From Galbibacter mesophilus (GTDB lineage: Bacteria > Bacteroidota > Bacteroidia > Flavobacteriales > Flavobacteriaceae): a DNA stretch of 64,000 bases. Position 1 is the first letter of the stretch; the number at the start of each line of letters is the position of its first letter. Location: positions 248,001-312,000 of the forward strand of contig NZ_JAMQVC010000002.1 in NCBI RefSeq assembly GCF_023721415.1. Reading direction: 5' to 3'. Below, piece by piece: positions 44,100-52,482 of this stretch. The translations under genes were made by a program, and so were the position numbers. The notes below the pieces were generated by a model that was not told where the DNA came from, made no database searches, and worked only from the letters and a program-made list of their open reading frames with translations.

Positions 44100-45155
44100 T
44101 TATTTGCAACCACCTGTAAAGCCAGTAGCATCAAATGAAGTTTTTACGGAACCTTGCTTTTCTCCTTGTACCGCTTGTATAATTAAATCGTTTACACCGC
44201 TTCTTTTCGGACTGCAATATTCGAATAAGTAATAACTTTTTGCTTGTCCAGCTACGTTTTCAGAAATGTCTTCAAAAGTGTCCACCAACTCATCTTTGTT
44301 GCTGGCAACAGCCGTTCCTGTTTTTCCAATTCTCTCCAATACCTCGGCATCAATTTCATTTCCTAAACCAATAGTGAAGAAAGAAATATTTTCATCCGCG
44401 TTTTCCACTGTACTAATGGCGGTACTTTCACTTACACGAGCAGCTTGGTCGGTACCGTCGGTAAAAATAACAACGGAAGAAGCCGCTAAAATATCCTTTT
44501 CTTCGTTTTCCTTTAAAATATCATCTGCAATTTTGGTGGATTGTACCACGGCACCATAAAGGTTGGTAGAGGCATCAGTACTAATGTCTTCCGTAATTCC
44601 TTCCACGGCCATTTTTAAAGAATCTTTGTCTGTTGTGAGCGGATTTAATTCGTGCAGCATTTCTTCGCCGTCAAACCAATAAATTGCCATTTTAAACTGT
44701 TCGCTTGCCGCAGTAGGCATTACTTCGTCTATAAAACTTATGGAAGCTACTTTCAATTCTTCCAAGCTAGAACTTAAAACACTGTTACTAAGGTCTAAAA
44801 CCAGAATGGTATTGGTGTTGAAAATCTGTTCGTTTGGTGAAATTCTGCTGAAGGCTTCGGAAGCTGAAATACTTCGCGGGCAATTATCGTTACTTCCTTG
44901 TTCAAAAATGTTGAAGTTACTCGCCTGAAGATTAGGCACTGCATTTCCTTCTGTATCATTTACTTTAAAAAATACTGAAACTTTACCGGGCAAAGTGGTA
45001 AATTCATCTTGAATAGTCAATTTTAAAGTAGCCTTTTCAAACCCAAGGCAATCTGGAATCCCTCCATCACTATTAAAATCATCATCTGATGACCCACAAG
45101 CTATAAGCAGTGAGGTAATTGCCAAGATACTGAATATTGATTTGATTATTTTCAT
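44100..45155 (-). CDS. von Willebrand factor A-domain lipoprotein
   Basis: A 351-residue surface or periplasmic lipoprotein with lipobox SLLIAC (Cys about 20). An Ig-like segment with FFKVNDTEGNAVPNLQASNFNI is followed by a vWA domain from about residue 110: MIDAS motif LDLSNSV (DxSxS), TNLYG, and VIFTDGTDQAA. vWA domains bind metals and protein ligands, but the partner is unknown. The C-terminus (YCSPKRSG, then GSVKTSFDATGFTGGCK) is Cys-containing. Convergent with the helicase gene. Confidence 0.88.
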   Translation of the reverse strand: MKIIKSIFSILAITSLLIACGSSDDDFNSDGGIPDCLGFEKATLKLTIQDEFTTLPGKVSVFFKVNDTEGNAVPNLQASNFNIFEQGSNDNCPRSISASEAFSRISPNEQIFNTNTILVLDLSNSVLSSSLEELKVASISFIDEVMPTAASEQFKMAIYWFDGEEMLHELNPLTTDKDSLKMAVEGITEDISTDASTNLYGAVVQSTKIADDILKENEEKDILAASSVVIFTDGTDQAARVSESTAISTVENADENISFFTIGLGNEIDAEVLERIGKTGTAVASNKDELVDTFEDISENVAGQAKSYYLFEYCSPKRSGVNDLIIQAVQGEKQGSVKTSFDATGFTGGCK

Positions 45156-45382
45156 ATAAAATTTGCGTTTTTGATGTTGCTATTAAAACGTATCAAAAAG
45201 ATTAAAATTATGTTACACTGCCAAATGTTTAACTTTTTATAAAGATTTAGCTACTAATTCTGGAATACGTATTTAAGTTGATACGCTTTAATATTTTAAT
45301 TGTAAATAGTTGATAAAACAGTGTTTTGGTGTGAGAATCTAGTTTTGGATAATTTATTTACTCCCAATATTTTATTACACAT

Positions 45383-46543
45383 CTATAATTCATCAAACGA
45401 TGCTACCCCAATATTTGAATCTGCCATTCCGTAATAAAGAAACCATTTGTCTTTAAATTTTACCAATCCTTCCAAAAAAGTAACATTTGACATTTGTCCT
45501 TTTTGTTCCGAAGACTTTTCAGCATAAAAGAAAGGTTCTTTACATCTTTTAATTAAACATGTTGGGTCATTCTTGTCAAATAGGGCATAGCCACCACTAT
45601 ATGCATTCTCTGGGTATTTTGGATCTCCAGTTTTTGCATTATTTGCTCCGTTGTATATCAACAAAATACCCTCGTCTGTTATAATTGCCGGAGGACCTGG
45701 CTCAACAAGCTTGCTGTCAAAATTATGAAGTCTAGGTGTTAATGCGGTGGTTAAAACTGTTTGGGATTTTGGTATACTTACATCGTACTTCCCTTTTGAA
45801 ATGTGTCGTAGCCTTTTTTCAACTATCTGGGTGTTAGTTACTGGCTCCCAATCTATAAGGTTTTCAGAGGTCGCCAGATATATATCCGATTCGCCCCAAT
45901 ACATCCAATATTTTCCATTTATTTTAGTTGCAACAAGTTCTCCGTCAATCTCTTTTGTAACAATAGCACCGGCCTTAGACCATAAATCACCGAATTCTCC
46001 GCTTTCTGCTTTTCCAAATGCCGGGCCGTGCTTTTGCCAGCTCATCAAATCTTTTGAAGTCGCTATGCATAAACGAGCAACATTGCCGTCAAAAGCAGTA
46101 TAGCACATAATATAAACTCCATTGTTAGACTTTACTATACGCGGGTCTTCACAACCACCTTCCCATTCAAACCTCTTAAATTCATCATTGTCTGGGTAAA
46201 AAACAGGTTCTTCCTTTCTTTCAAAATTTATACCATCGTAGCTCCATGCTAGTCCTAAGCGAGAAGTTCCAGCATGAACACCTACAGTATCTTCTGCTCT
46301 GTACAGTAGATAAATCTTATTGTCCTTAACAATTGCTGCTGGATTAAAAACGTCTTTTTGTTCCCATAATATTTCTTGTTTCTGTATGGGGCAAAAGAAT
46401 TTAGTATTCTCCAATGGCCATATAACTGGGTTCGTATTGTTTAATTTAGTAATTCCTTCGAAATATTTATCATTCTGTGCAATTATCCTATTATTAATGG
46501 TTAATAGTAGAATTGCAACCATTACATATCGTAGTCTTTCCAT
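45383..46543 (-). CDS. Exported GH130/GH43-like five-bladed beta-propeller glycosidase
   Basis: A 386-residue exported protein (signal to about residue 22, NNRIIAQ). The fold is the five-bladed propeller of GH130, GH43 and GH32: blade signatures FNPAAIVKDNKIYLLYRAED, WEGGCEDPRIVKSNNG, KYWMYWGESDIYLATS and GILLIYNGANNAKTGDP. The GGCEDPRI element is typical of GH130 mannoside phosphorylases and hydrolases, so a beta-mannoside substrate is the best guess. It is a single gene, without SusCD neighbours. Confidence 0.8.
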   Translation of the reverse strand: MERLRYVMVAILLLTINNRIIAQNDKYFEGITKLNNTNPVIWPLENTKFFCPIQKQEILWEQKDVFNPAAIVKDNKIYLLYRAEDTVGVHAGTSRLGLAWSYDGINFERKEEPVFYPDNDEFKRFEWEGGCEDPRIVKSNNGVYIMCYTAFDGNVARLCIATSKDLMSWQKHGPAFGKAESGEFGDLWSKAGAIVTKEIDGELVATKINGKYWMYWGESDIYLATSENLIDWEPVTNTQIVEKRLRHISKGKYDVSIPKSQTVLTTALTPRLHNFDSKLVEPGPPAIITDEGILLIYNGANNAKTGDPKYPENAYSGGYALFDKNDPTCLIKRCKEPFFYAEKSSEQKGQMSNVTFLEGLVKFKDKWFLYYGMADSNIGVASFDEL

Positions 46544-46912
46544 GTTTTAGTTTTGAAATATTTAGTTACTTGTATTTAACTACCGTTTTCTTTGTGATAT
46601 TGAACCGTTACGTTATGTCTTCCGTCCAAATATTGGCTCCTAAAACCTCGAAAAAAATAATAGCGAATACATCGTTGCCAAACGGTTTTTATAATCAAAC
46701 ATAATCAATTTCGTTCGTATGTTCAGTCGATATTTTGTGTAAGTCAATACTTCTGGAAAGGTCGAAAACTATTCCTTTATCAGCATAAATTTGTGTTAGT
46801 AATTCAATTCTAGGCATAAATTTCAATCATGTCTGTTTACAAAATTTATATAAAACTTAAATTTAGTAAAGCTCTATGTTCAATTAACAATTTACATTCC
46901 TAAAACCTAAAA
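46544..46912. other. 369-base AT-rich spacer
   Basis: A small plus-strand frame (46513-46704) is a shadow and has no family features. I see no tRNA, terminator hairpin or repeat. It contains the upstream region of the GH130-like gene, with an AACGGT motif occurring twice on the minus strand (46575-46604 region) of unknown meaning. Confidence 0.5.
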
Positions 46913-47614
46913 TCAAATCCTTTCTGATAGCCATTTGTGGAAGGCATAAAAGTTTTGCGGTGCAACTCCGTGGCCAACAGGAAACTCTTCATAGACATGT
47001 TCCACTTTTAAGGATTCTAGAAAAGGAGGGGTTTTGCGAGCCCAATCAACTGGAATTACTTGGTCTACAGAGCCGTGCGAACAATAAAATTTCAGATTCG
47101 ATAAATCCCTATTTTGGTAACCGTCTTTTATTATGGCAGTATTAATATAACCGCTAAGCGCAATTACATTGTTTACTTTTTCAGGATAGGAAAGTGCAAC
47201 GGCGTAGCTTAAAATAGAACCTTGGCTAAAACCAAGAAGCGTAACGTTGTTTTTGTTAAGTTGATACGTTTCTACCGCTTCATCAATAAAAGTGGCGATA
47301 GCTTCCCTCGACTCAATGGCTTGCTTGTCATCACTCCATTTACCGTCTTCAGCATTAAAATGAATGGCGTACCAAGCATGTCCGTATGGCATTAAATTAT
47401 AGGGTGCTCGAACGGAGATTATAAATAATTCATCAGGCAACTCTTCAGCAAAGGAAAATAAATCTTCTTCGTTACTTCCATAGCCATGAAATAGGAATAA
47501 TGCCGGAGGGTTTTCCGTTTGTTTTTTGGGTTCCCTTATTATATGATGTAGTGATAATGTTTTTGTCTGCAAATCGTATTCGTTATTTATTGGCGCCGCC
47601 AAAGGGTATAACAC
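46913..47614 (-). CDS. Phospholipase/carboxylesterase-family alpha/beta hydrolase
   Basis: A 233-residue esterase of the phospholipase/carboxylesterase (acyl-protein thioesterase-like) branch. LFHGYGSNEEDL around residue 42 is the oxyanion region, LLGFSQGSIL carries the nucleophile Ser about 130, then CSHGSVDQVIPVDWARK (Asp) and FPVGHGVAPQ (His). The frame has no ATG before the conserved part; translation must use GTG at 47614 or another weak start. Substrate unknown. Last gene of a minus-strand run that begins with the BatA-domain protein. Confidence 0.85.
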   Translation of the reverse strand: MLYPLAAPINNEYDLQTKTLSLHHIIREPKKQTENPPALFLFHGYGSNEEDLFSFAEELPDELFIISVRAPYNLMPYGHAWYAIHFNAEDGKWSDDKQAIESREAIATFIDEAVETYQLNKNNVTLLGFSQGSILSYAVALSYPEKVNNVIALSGYINTAIIKDGYQNRDLSNLKFYCSHGSVDQVIPVDWARKTPPFLESLKVEHVYEEFPVGHGVAPQNFYAFHKWLSERI

Positions 47615-47662
47615 CCCGAGGCTTGCCTCGAAATTAAAAACTTGTTTCTATAAAATCCTCAT

Positions 47663-47695
47663 GTGCCTGCCTGAACGGCAAAGGCAGGCCCGCAC
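47663..47695. repeat. GC-rich palindromic repeat
   Basis: GCCTGCCT (47665-47672) pairs with AGGCAGGC (47682-47689) with a 9-base loop; outer GTGC and GCAC add to the stem. There is no T tract, so not a terminator. It resembles a small interspersed palindromic repeat seen in Flavobacteriaceae, with partial relatives at 13952 and about 20810. Confidence 0.5.
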
Positions 47696-47704
47696 CGAGG
47701 TAGT

Positions 47705-48034
47705 TTACTTGATAAAAGTAAACCATCGTTGAAAAAACTTTCCAACTAATGGTACTTCAGTGTATTTTTCTTGTAACATGGTTATAAAACCATAAATCCA
47801 CAAAATGGAAATAAATATATAGAAAGGAAGGGTAATAAACCAAGTGTCAAAATACCCCATAACATAGCCAAGGACGACAAAAAGTAAGTTTAAACCTAAT
47901 GCTTGGCGAATATGAAAACTGGCAAATGGATTTTGTTTATCCATATTTAAAATGTAAGCTATTAGCGTACCAAAAAAGGTGAAATACGCTATAATAGCAT
48001 TTGTTTTTCCTTCGCGTTCTGGTTTAATTTCCAT
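47705..48034 (-). CDS. Small membrane protein, DUF4870-like
   Basis: A 109-residue inner-membrane protein with about three hydrophobic segments: NAIIAYFTFFGTLIAYILN, LGLNLLFVVLGYVMGYF and LPFYIFISILWIYGFITML. Composition and the PFASFHIRQAL motif resemble DUF4870-type proteins, whose role is unknown. Its ATG overlaps the stop codon of the upstream dihydroorotase-like gene by one base, indicating translational coupling. Confidence 0.72.
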   Translation of the reverse strand: MEIKPEREGKTNAIIAYFTFFGTLIAYILNMDKQNPFASFHIRQALGLNLLFVVLGYVMGYFDTWFITLPFYIFISILWIYGFITMLQEKYTEVPLVGKFFQRWFTFIK

Positions 48035-49290
48035 TATTCTTTAATGAGTATTTTGTTATTGGCGATAATTCCGTAAGCCATTCCTTTTAATTTCTCGCCC
48101 AAAAAAGCACTGTTTTTGGAAGTGGAAATAATATTTTCTTGAGTAAAACTATATTCTTTCGAAGGATTAAACAAACTCAAGTTTGCTTCAGCGCCTATTT
48201 TAATTCCTTCGGAAGGAAGGTTAAATCTAGCTTTTCCTGCCGTTAAACATTTTATGGTATTTTCCAGTGGTACAAGTTTGTTAAGAGCTCCAAAAGCACT
48301 TTCCAGTCCGATACTTCCGTACATGGCATGGTCGAACTCTACTTTTTTCTGCTCCACATCAATAGGATTATGGTCTGAAGTCACAAAATCGATGATGCCT
48401 TCTTCCAGTCCTTTCAACAAAACATCTACGTCTTTTTGTGTACGAAGCGGAGGCAGTAATTTATAGTTAGTGTCAAATTCTTCCAATTTGTCGTCTGTCA
48501 ATAGCAAGTTGTGAATAGCTACACTACAACTTACATCTAATCCTTTTGCTTTTGCCTCTTTTATCAAGGCTACCGACTTTTCAGTAGAAACAGTAGGAAT
48601 GTGTAATTTTCCACCCGTATATTCCAAAATAAACAAATCCCTAGCAATTTGAAGTTCTTCCGCCAAAGCGGGAATCCCTTTTAACCCTAACTTTGTGGCA
48701 TTTGCTTCTTCATTTACAATTCCTTTTCCGGCAATTTTGTTTTCCTGCGGAAAGGAAATCACCAAACCATCAAAATTTTGAGCGTATTGCAGGGCTATTT
48801 TCAACAGATTAGGATTACTTATCGGGTGCTGATAGTCGCCAAATGCAACCGCGCCGGCATTTTTCATGTCATAAAGTTCAGCAAGATCTACGCTTTCACT
48901 TTTTACGGTAAGCGCCCCAATGGGAAATAAACTAGTGGCTTTGCCCGATGCTTTTGCTTTTAAAAAGCCAATATCTGCATTTGTATCCGCAACAGGATTA
49001 GCATTTGGATTAACTGCTACCGCTGTAAAACCACTCAATCCCGCTGTTTTAAGTCCGTTTTCTATGGTTTCCCTTTCTTCAAATCCAGGCTCACCAAAAG
49101 AAACACTGCTGTCAAACCATCCTTCGGAAACGTGTAGGTTTTCAAAAGTTACTACCGTGTAATCCTTTTCCTCGGAGATAGAGTCTTCAATTTTGGAAAT
49201 CACTCCATTTTCAATAAGGATGTCTTTTGTTTTTTGATGATATTCGCTACTGGGAGCTATTATTTTAGCAGACTTTACAAGGATATTCAT
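48034..49290 (-). CDS. Dihydroorotase-family protein with degenerate metal site
   Basis: A 418-residue amidohydrolase-fold protein closest to class I dihydroorotase. It is very probably not a normal dihydroorotase. At the HxHLR metal motif it has DSSVSFGEPG (residues about 60-69), replacing both His and the Arg. The His of the AHCED motif is replaced (LVISFPQEN), and the CHVST His by Thr in HIPTVST. Only the Asp of FGDYQ and the Asp of TSDHNP remain. Pseudo-dihydroorotases are known as structural partners of aspartate transcarbamoylase. It overlaps BatA by 4 bases and the small membrane protein by 1. Confidence 0.85.
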   Translation of the reverse strand: MNILVKSAKIIAPSSEYHQKTKDILIENGVISKIEDSISEEKDYTVVTFENLHVSEGWFDSSVSFGEPGFEERETIENGLKTAGLSGFTAVAVNPNANPVADTNADIGFLKAKASGKATSLFPIGALTVKSESVDLAELYDMKNAGAVAFGDYQHPISNPNLLKIALQYAQNFDGLVISFPQENKIAGKGIVNEEANATKLGLKGIPALAEELQIARDLFILEYTGGKLHIPTVSTEKSVALIKEAKAKGLDVSCSVAIHNLLLTDDKLEEFDTNYKLLPPLRTQKDVDVLLKGLEEGIIDFVTSDHNPIDVEQKKVEFDHAMYGSIGLESAFGALNKLVPLENTIKCLTAGKARFNLPSEGIKIGAEANLSLFNPSKEYSFTQENIISTSKNSAFLGEKLKGMAYGIIANNKILIKE

Positions 49291-51203
49291 TTAAAATATT
49301 TTAGAATGAGCAGTTCGATGCACAACAGTATCAATGCAAAAATAACAAACCATTTCCAAAGCTCATCGACATTGTTTTCACTTTTTATATTTTTAAAAGT
49401 TTCTTCAATGGAAAATGTGGTATTTTCCGTTTCGAGTTGGGAAATATTAAGATAAGCGAGCTCACTTTCTTTCCTTGAGTGATTAAAAGCAACTTTCAAT
49501 AAAGAATCATTTTCCTTGGCAACGGTATAAACGCCCGCATTGTTGGGTTGATTCTTAGCGGTTATTCTAACTCGGTTGTTAAAAGTTTGCTGTAGGGGTA
49601 TAAATGAATTTTCTGAATTGGAAATTGTGAGTATTTCATCTGAGTTTAACGTTGCAGGCACATCGAAAATGTTGTCGTTTTCAATAGTGAAATTTAAGGT
49701 AGGAATAGAAAGGCTTTCTTTACCAATATTATAAAACGTAGGCACGATGAGCGGTGCATTTTGAAAATTGGTGATATTGGTATTTAAAGGTGAGGTAAAA
49801 ACATACAAACCGTTGTTTTCAGCTAAAAAAGGGCTTCCATCCGAAAAGGAAATTGGACTTCCGAAATTTCCTGAAATCGAATAACGCAATGTGGTTTTTG
49901 GGTATTGAAAGTTGGTTACCCGCTCTTCAAAAACATTTTTGAACAAGGGATGGTCGAAAGCAATAGTGGTAATCTGGTTATCTTTTTGAATATTCTCCTT
50001 AAGTTGTAAGCTGCCTATGCTGCTAAAAAAATTATTGTAAGTGGGTAAACTTGATTTTTCAGAAGGGATTACAACCATTTTCATCCCGTTTTGCATGGCA
50101 GACGTTAACGCAGTGCCTAACGTGCTCGACAAAACTTTTAATTCGTTAAGGATAATAAGGTTTTGCTGCGGAATTATGTTAAAATCCAAATTGGAAACAT
50201 TTACCGAACTATACTCGAATTCATCTTCCGTAAAAATACGTTTAAGAAAAGTATCATCTGCCTCGTTGATGGCCAGAACGCGTATTTTAGCCTGTTTATT
50301 TATGGTAAAATAAAGTTTATTATCGTATTGAAGTGCATTGTCTTCAATGGTTACGGTGCCTTGAATTTCTTTATTTTCTGCTGGAATGGTAAAATTCGCT
50401 ATTGCTTTTCCATCTTTAAAATTAGCAGCAGTTTTGGCAATTAATTGCTTTCCGTTATACAACGAAATACCGGTATTTTCAGTGTTGAAATTACTGGACA
50501 ACATTACGCCGCATTGATAATTGTCTAAATCTTTTTCAACAATATAAATGCTGTCTACGGAAATGTTATCGGTAACAGAAGGTTTTAACTGCACCCAATT
50601 TAATTTTATATCATTTAGAGAATCTTGTAAGGACTCCCTTTGTTGGAAATCCGAAATAATCAATAAATTTTTAATCGAATTTTCAGTATTGAAAAACTGT
50701 TTGCCTTTTAGCGTAATTTCATCCAAAGAGAGTTGTGAAGCCGAATAAGGGAGCGCTAACAACTCGTTTTTAATATCGTTGATGGTAACATCTTTAAACG
50801 TTTCCGTATTCGTAAATAGTGAAAAGGTTTCTTTTTCGGGGATGTTTTCAATCAATTGGGTAACAGCACTCGGCAACAATTCTCCTTTTGGTCCTTTCAA
50901 TTGCATGCTGAATGAATTATCCAAATAAATAACTTTTTCTTCGGAAGTGGTGACAACATCTCTGTTAGAAAAATAAGGCTGGACGAAAGCCAAAACCAGC
51001 GCCGTAATTGCCAGCAAACGCGTGATAAGTACCAACCATTTTTTCAGTTTGGCACTTTTTCGGGTTTGCAAGTTCACTTTTTTCAAAAAAGCAACATTGG
51101 TAAAAGCTTCTTTTTGAAACCTTCGGAGTTGAAATAAATGGATAAGAATAGGAATTATGAATAGAAAAAGCGCCCACAGAATTTCCGGATGTTTAAACAG
51201 CAT
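49287..51203 (-). CDS. BatA-domain membrane protein
   Basis: A 638-residue protein that begins with the BatA aerotolerance-type N-terminal pair of membrane helices (ILWALFLFIIPILIHLFQLRRF; WLVLITRLLAITALVLAFV) and a vWA-like stretch with MIDAS-type YLDNSFSM (DxSxS). A long extracytoplasmic region and a final helix (LWKWFVIFALILLCIELLILKYFK) follow. Proteins of this kind sit in MoxR/Bat-type gene sets in Bacteroidota; function not known in detail. It is the first gene of a coupled minus-strand run. Confidence 0.83.
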   Translation of the reverse strand: MLFKHPEILWALFLFIIPILIHLFQLRRFQKEAFTNVAFLKKVNLQTRKSAKLKKWLVLITRLLAITALVLAFVQPYFSNRDVVTTSEEKVIYLDNSFSMQLKGPKGELLPSAVTQLIENIPEKETFSLFTNTETFKDVTINDIKNELLALPYSASQLSLDEITLKGKQFFNTENSIKNLLIISDFQQRESLQDSLNDIKLNWVQLKPSVTDNISVDSIYIVEKDLDNYQCGVMLSSNFNTENTGISLYNGKQLIAKTAANFKDGKAIANFTIPAENKEIQGTVTIEDNALQYDNKLYFTINKQAKIRVLAINEADDTFLKRIFTEDEFEYSSVNVSNLDFNIIPQQNLIILNELKVLSSTLGTALTSAMQNGMKMVVIPSEKSSLPTYNNFFSSIGSLQLKENIQKDNQITTIAFDHPLFKNVFEERVTNFQYPKTTLRYSISGNFGSPISFSDGSPFLAENNGLYVFTSPLNTNITNFQNAPLIVPTFYNIGKESLSIPTLNFTIENDNIFDVPATLNSDEILTISNSENSFIPLQQTFNNRVRITAKNQPNNAGVYTVAKENDSLLKVAFNHSRKESELAYLNISQLETENTTFSIEETFKNIKSENNVDELWKWFVIFALILLCIELLILKYFK

Positions 51204-51328
51204 TCCTAAGTTTTAAAGATACTTTATCAAATATACAGCAAACCATCGTTGTTTTGCAAAATTTGGAAGGGGAATCGTTTGAAGAGTGGGAGTTGATTTT
51301 TGAGAGCAATTTTGAGGTCATATTTTAA

Positions 51329-52378
51329 TTAAATTAATTCTTTTACTATTCTATCCATTTGATATTTTGTTAGAACAGGTTCAAAATATTGAATATAGTC
51401 ATTCATTTCTTTTAGAAGCTTTATTTTTACGTATTTAAACTTGCCTTTTGGCTTATTGTTTATCATAACAATAAGATTTCGTATGGGAATTTGTTGCTCC
51501 CCCCAATGGTGATCATATAAAGTTATGTTTTCAGAGAGATATACATAAAGAGCAAAATTTGCTCTTTCAATTTGTTCTATTGGAGACCTTAAACTCAATG
51601 AATTAACTGATGATTTACTCCAATTCTTTGTTTCAATAATAAAAATTCCTGCTTTTGAAATCAAAAGATGGTCAATTTGTATAGAGTAAATCCTTTGATT
51701 GTATTTTTTGTAAAAAATCGGTCGAGGAAAATTCAACTTAAAATCATTAATTAAAACAAAATCGTCTGAAAGTTTTTTAATTTCTTTGACAACTAAGTTT
51801 TCTCCTATTGCTCCAGAAATTAGATTCTTTGAGTTTTCTAAAACGTTCCGGATATATTCTAATTTTTCTGTTTTAGGTTTTGTTTTTTGTTCTATTAAGT
51901 TCTGCTTTTCAATTTTATATTTCTTTATGAAAAGTCTATCATTCTCAATAGTTACGGATATTTTTTTTACTGAAGAGTTTATCAATCTAGCTCTATTTTT
52001 TACCAAACCCATGTATTGGTTTTTAATAAAATAGAGATTAAACTCCAAGACTATTTTTTTAAGAAGGTTTTTTCCTTTATAACTCTTAATTAGATTGATT
52101 TTCGTTTTTAAAACAGAAAGTGAATGATATAATTTTTCTTTTTCAAAATTGATTGTTTCATTTTTTATTTTAATGTTTTTTTCGATATTTCTGAGTGTAT
52201 CAAAATATTCTCTTTCTAAATCTTTCGATGCTTCATTAAGAATTGCTAGCTTTTCAGTATTATAATTAGATAAAAAAGTTTTAATATCCCTTATAGAACT
52301 AAATATAAAAATTCCCCTATCCTCTAATTCGCATTTCAAGGATTTCAGTGATTCTATTTTTCCATAAACTCTAGCCAT
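51329..52378 (-). CDS. Orphan NERD-domain nuclease-like protein with coiled coil
   Basis: A 349-residue protein. The first 185 residues are helical with extensive charged heptads and no recognised domain. The C-terminal half, about 186-300, is a NERD (nuclease-related) domain: GAIGENLVVKEI with the Glu about 193, IQIDHLLIS with Asp about 236, and FIIETKNWS with Glu about 249 and Lys about 251, matching the PD-(D/E)xK nuclease pattern. NERD domains occur in DNA-processing and defence contexts. The gene is very A/T-rich and lies alone between housekeeping genes, consistent with acquisition by transfer. Confidence 0.83.
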   Translation of the reverse strand: MARVYGKIESLKSLKCELEDRGIFIFSSIRDIKTFLSNYNTEKLAILNEASKDLEREYFDTLRNIEKNIKIKNETINFEKEKLYHSLSVLKTKINLIKSYKGKNLLKKIVLEFNLYFIKNQYMGLVKNRARLINSSVKKISVTIENDRLFIKKYKIEKQNLIEQKTKPKTEKLEYIRNVLENSKNLISGAIGENLVVKEIKKLSDDFVLINDFKLNFPRPIFYKKYNQRIYSIQIDHLLISKAGIFIIETKNWSKSSVNSLSLRSPIEQIERANFALYVYLSENITLYDHHWGEQQIPIRNLIVMINNKPKGKFKYVKIKLLKEMNDYIQYFEPVLTKYQMDRIVKELI

Positions 52379-52482
52379 TTATCAAACTTTCAAATTATAA
52401 CTAACAGTACTGTTTTCCCAAACCCATAAGCGTAGCAGTCTTGAATATTTTCTCAAACAACAGCTAAATGACAAACCTTAAT

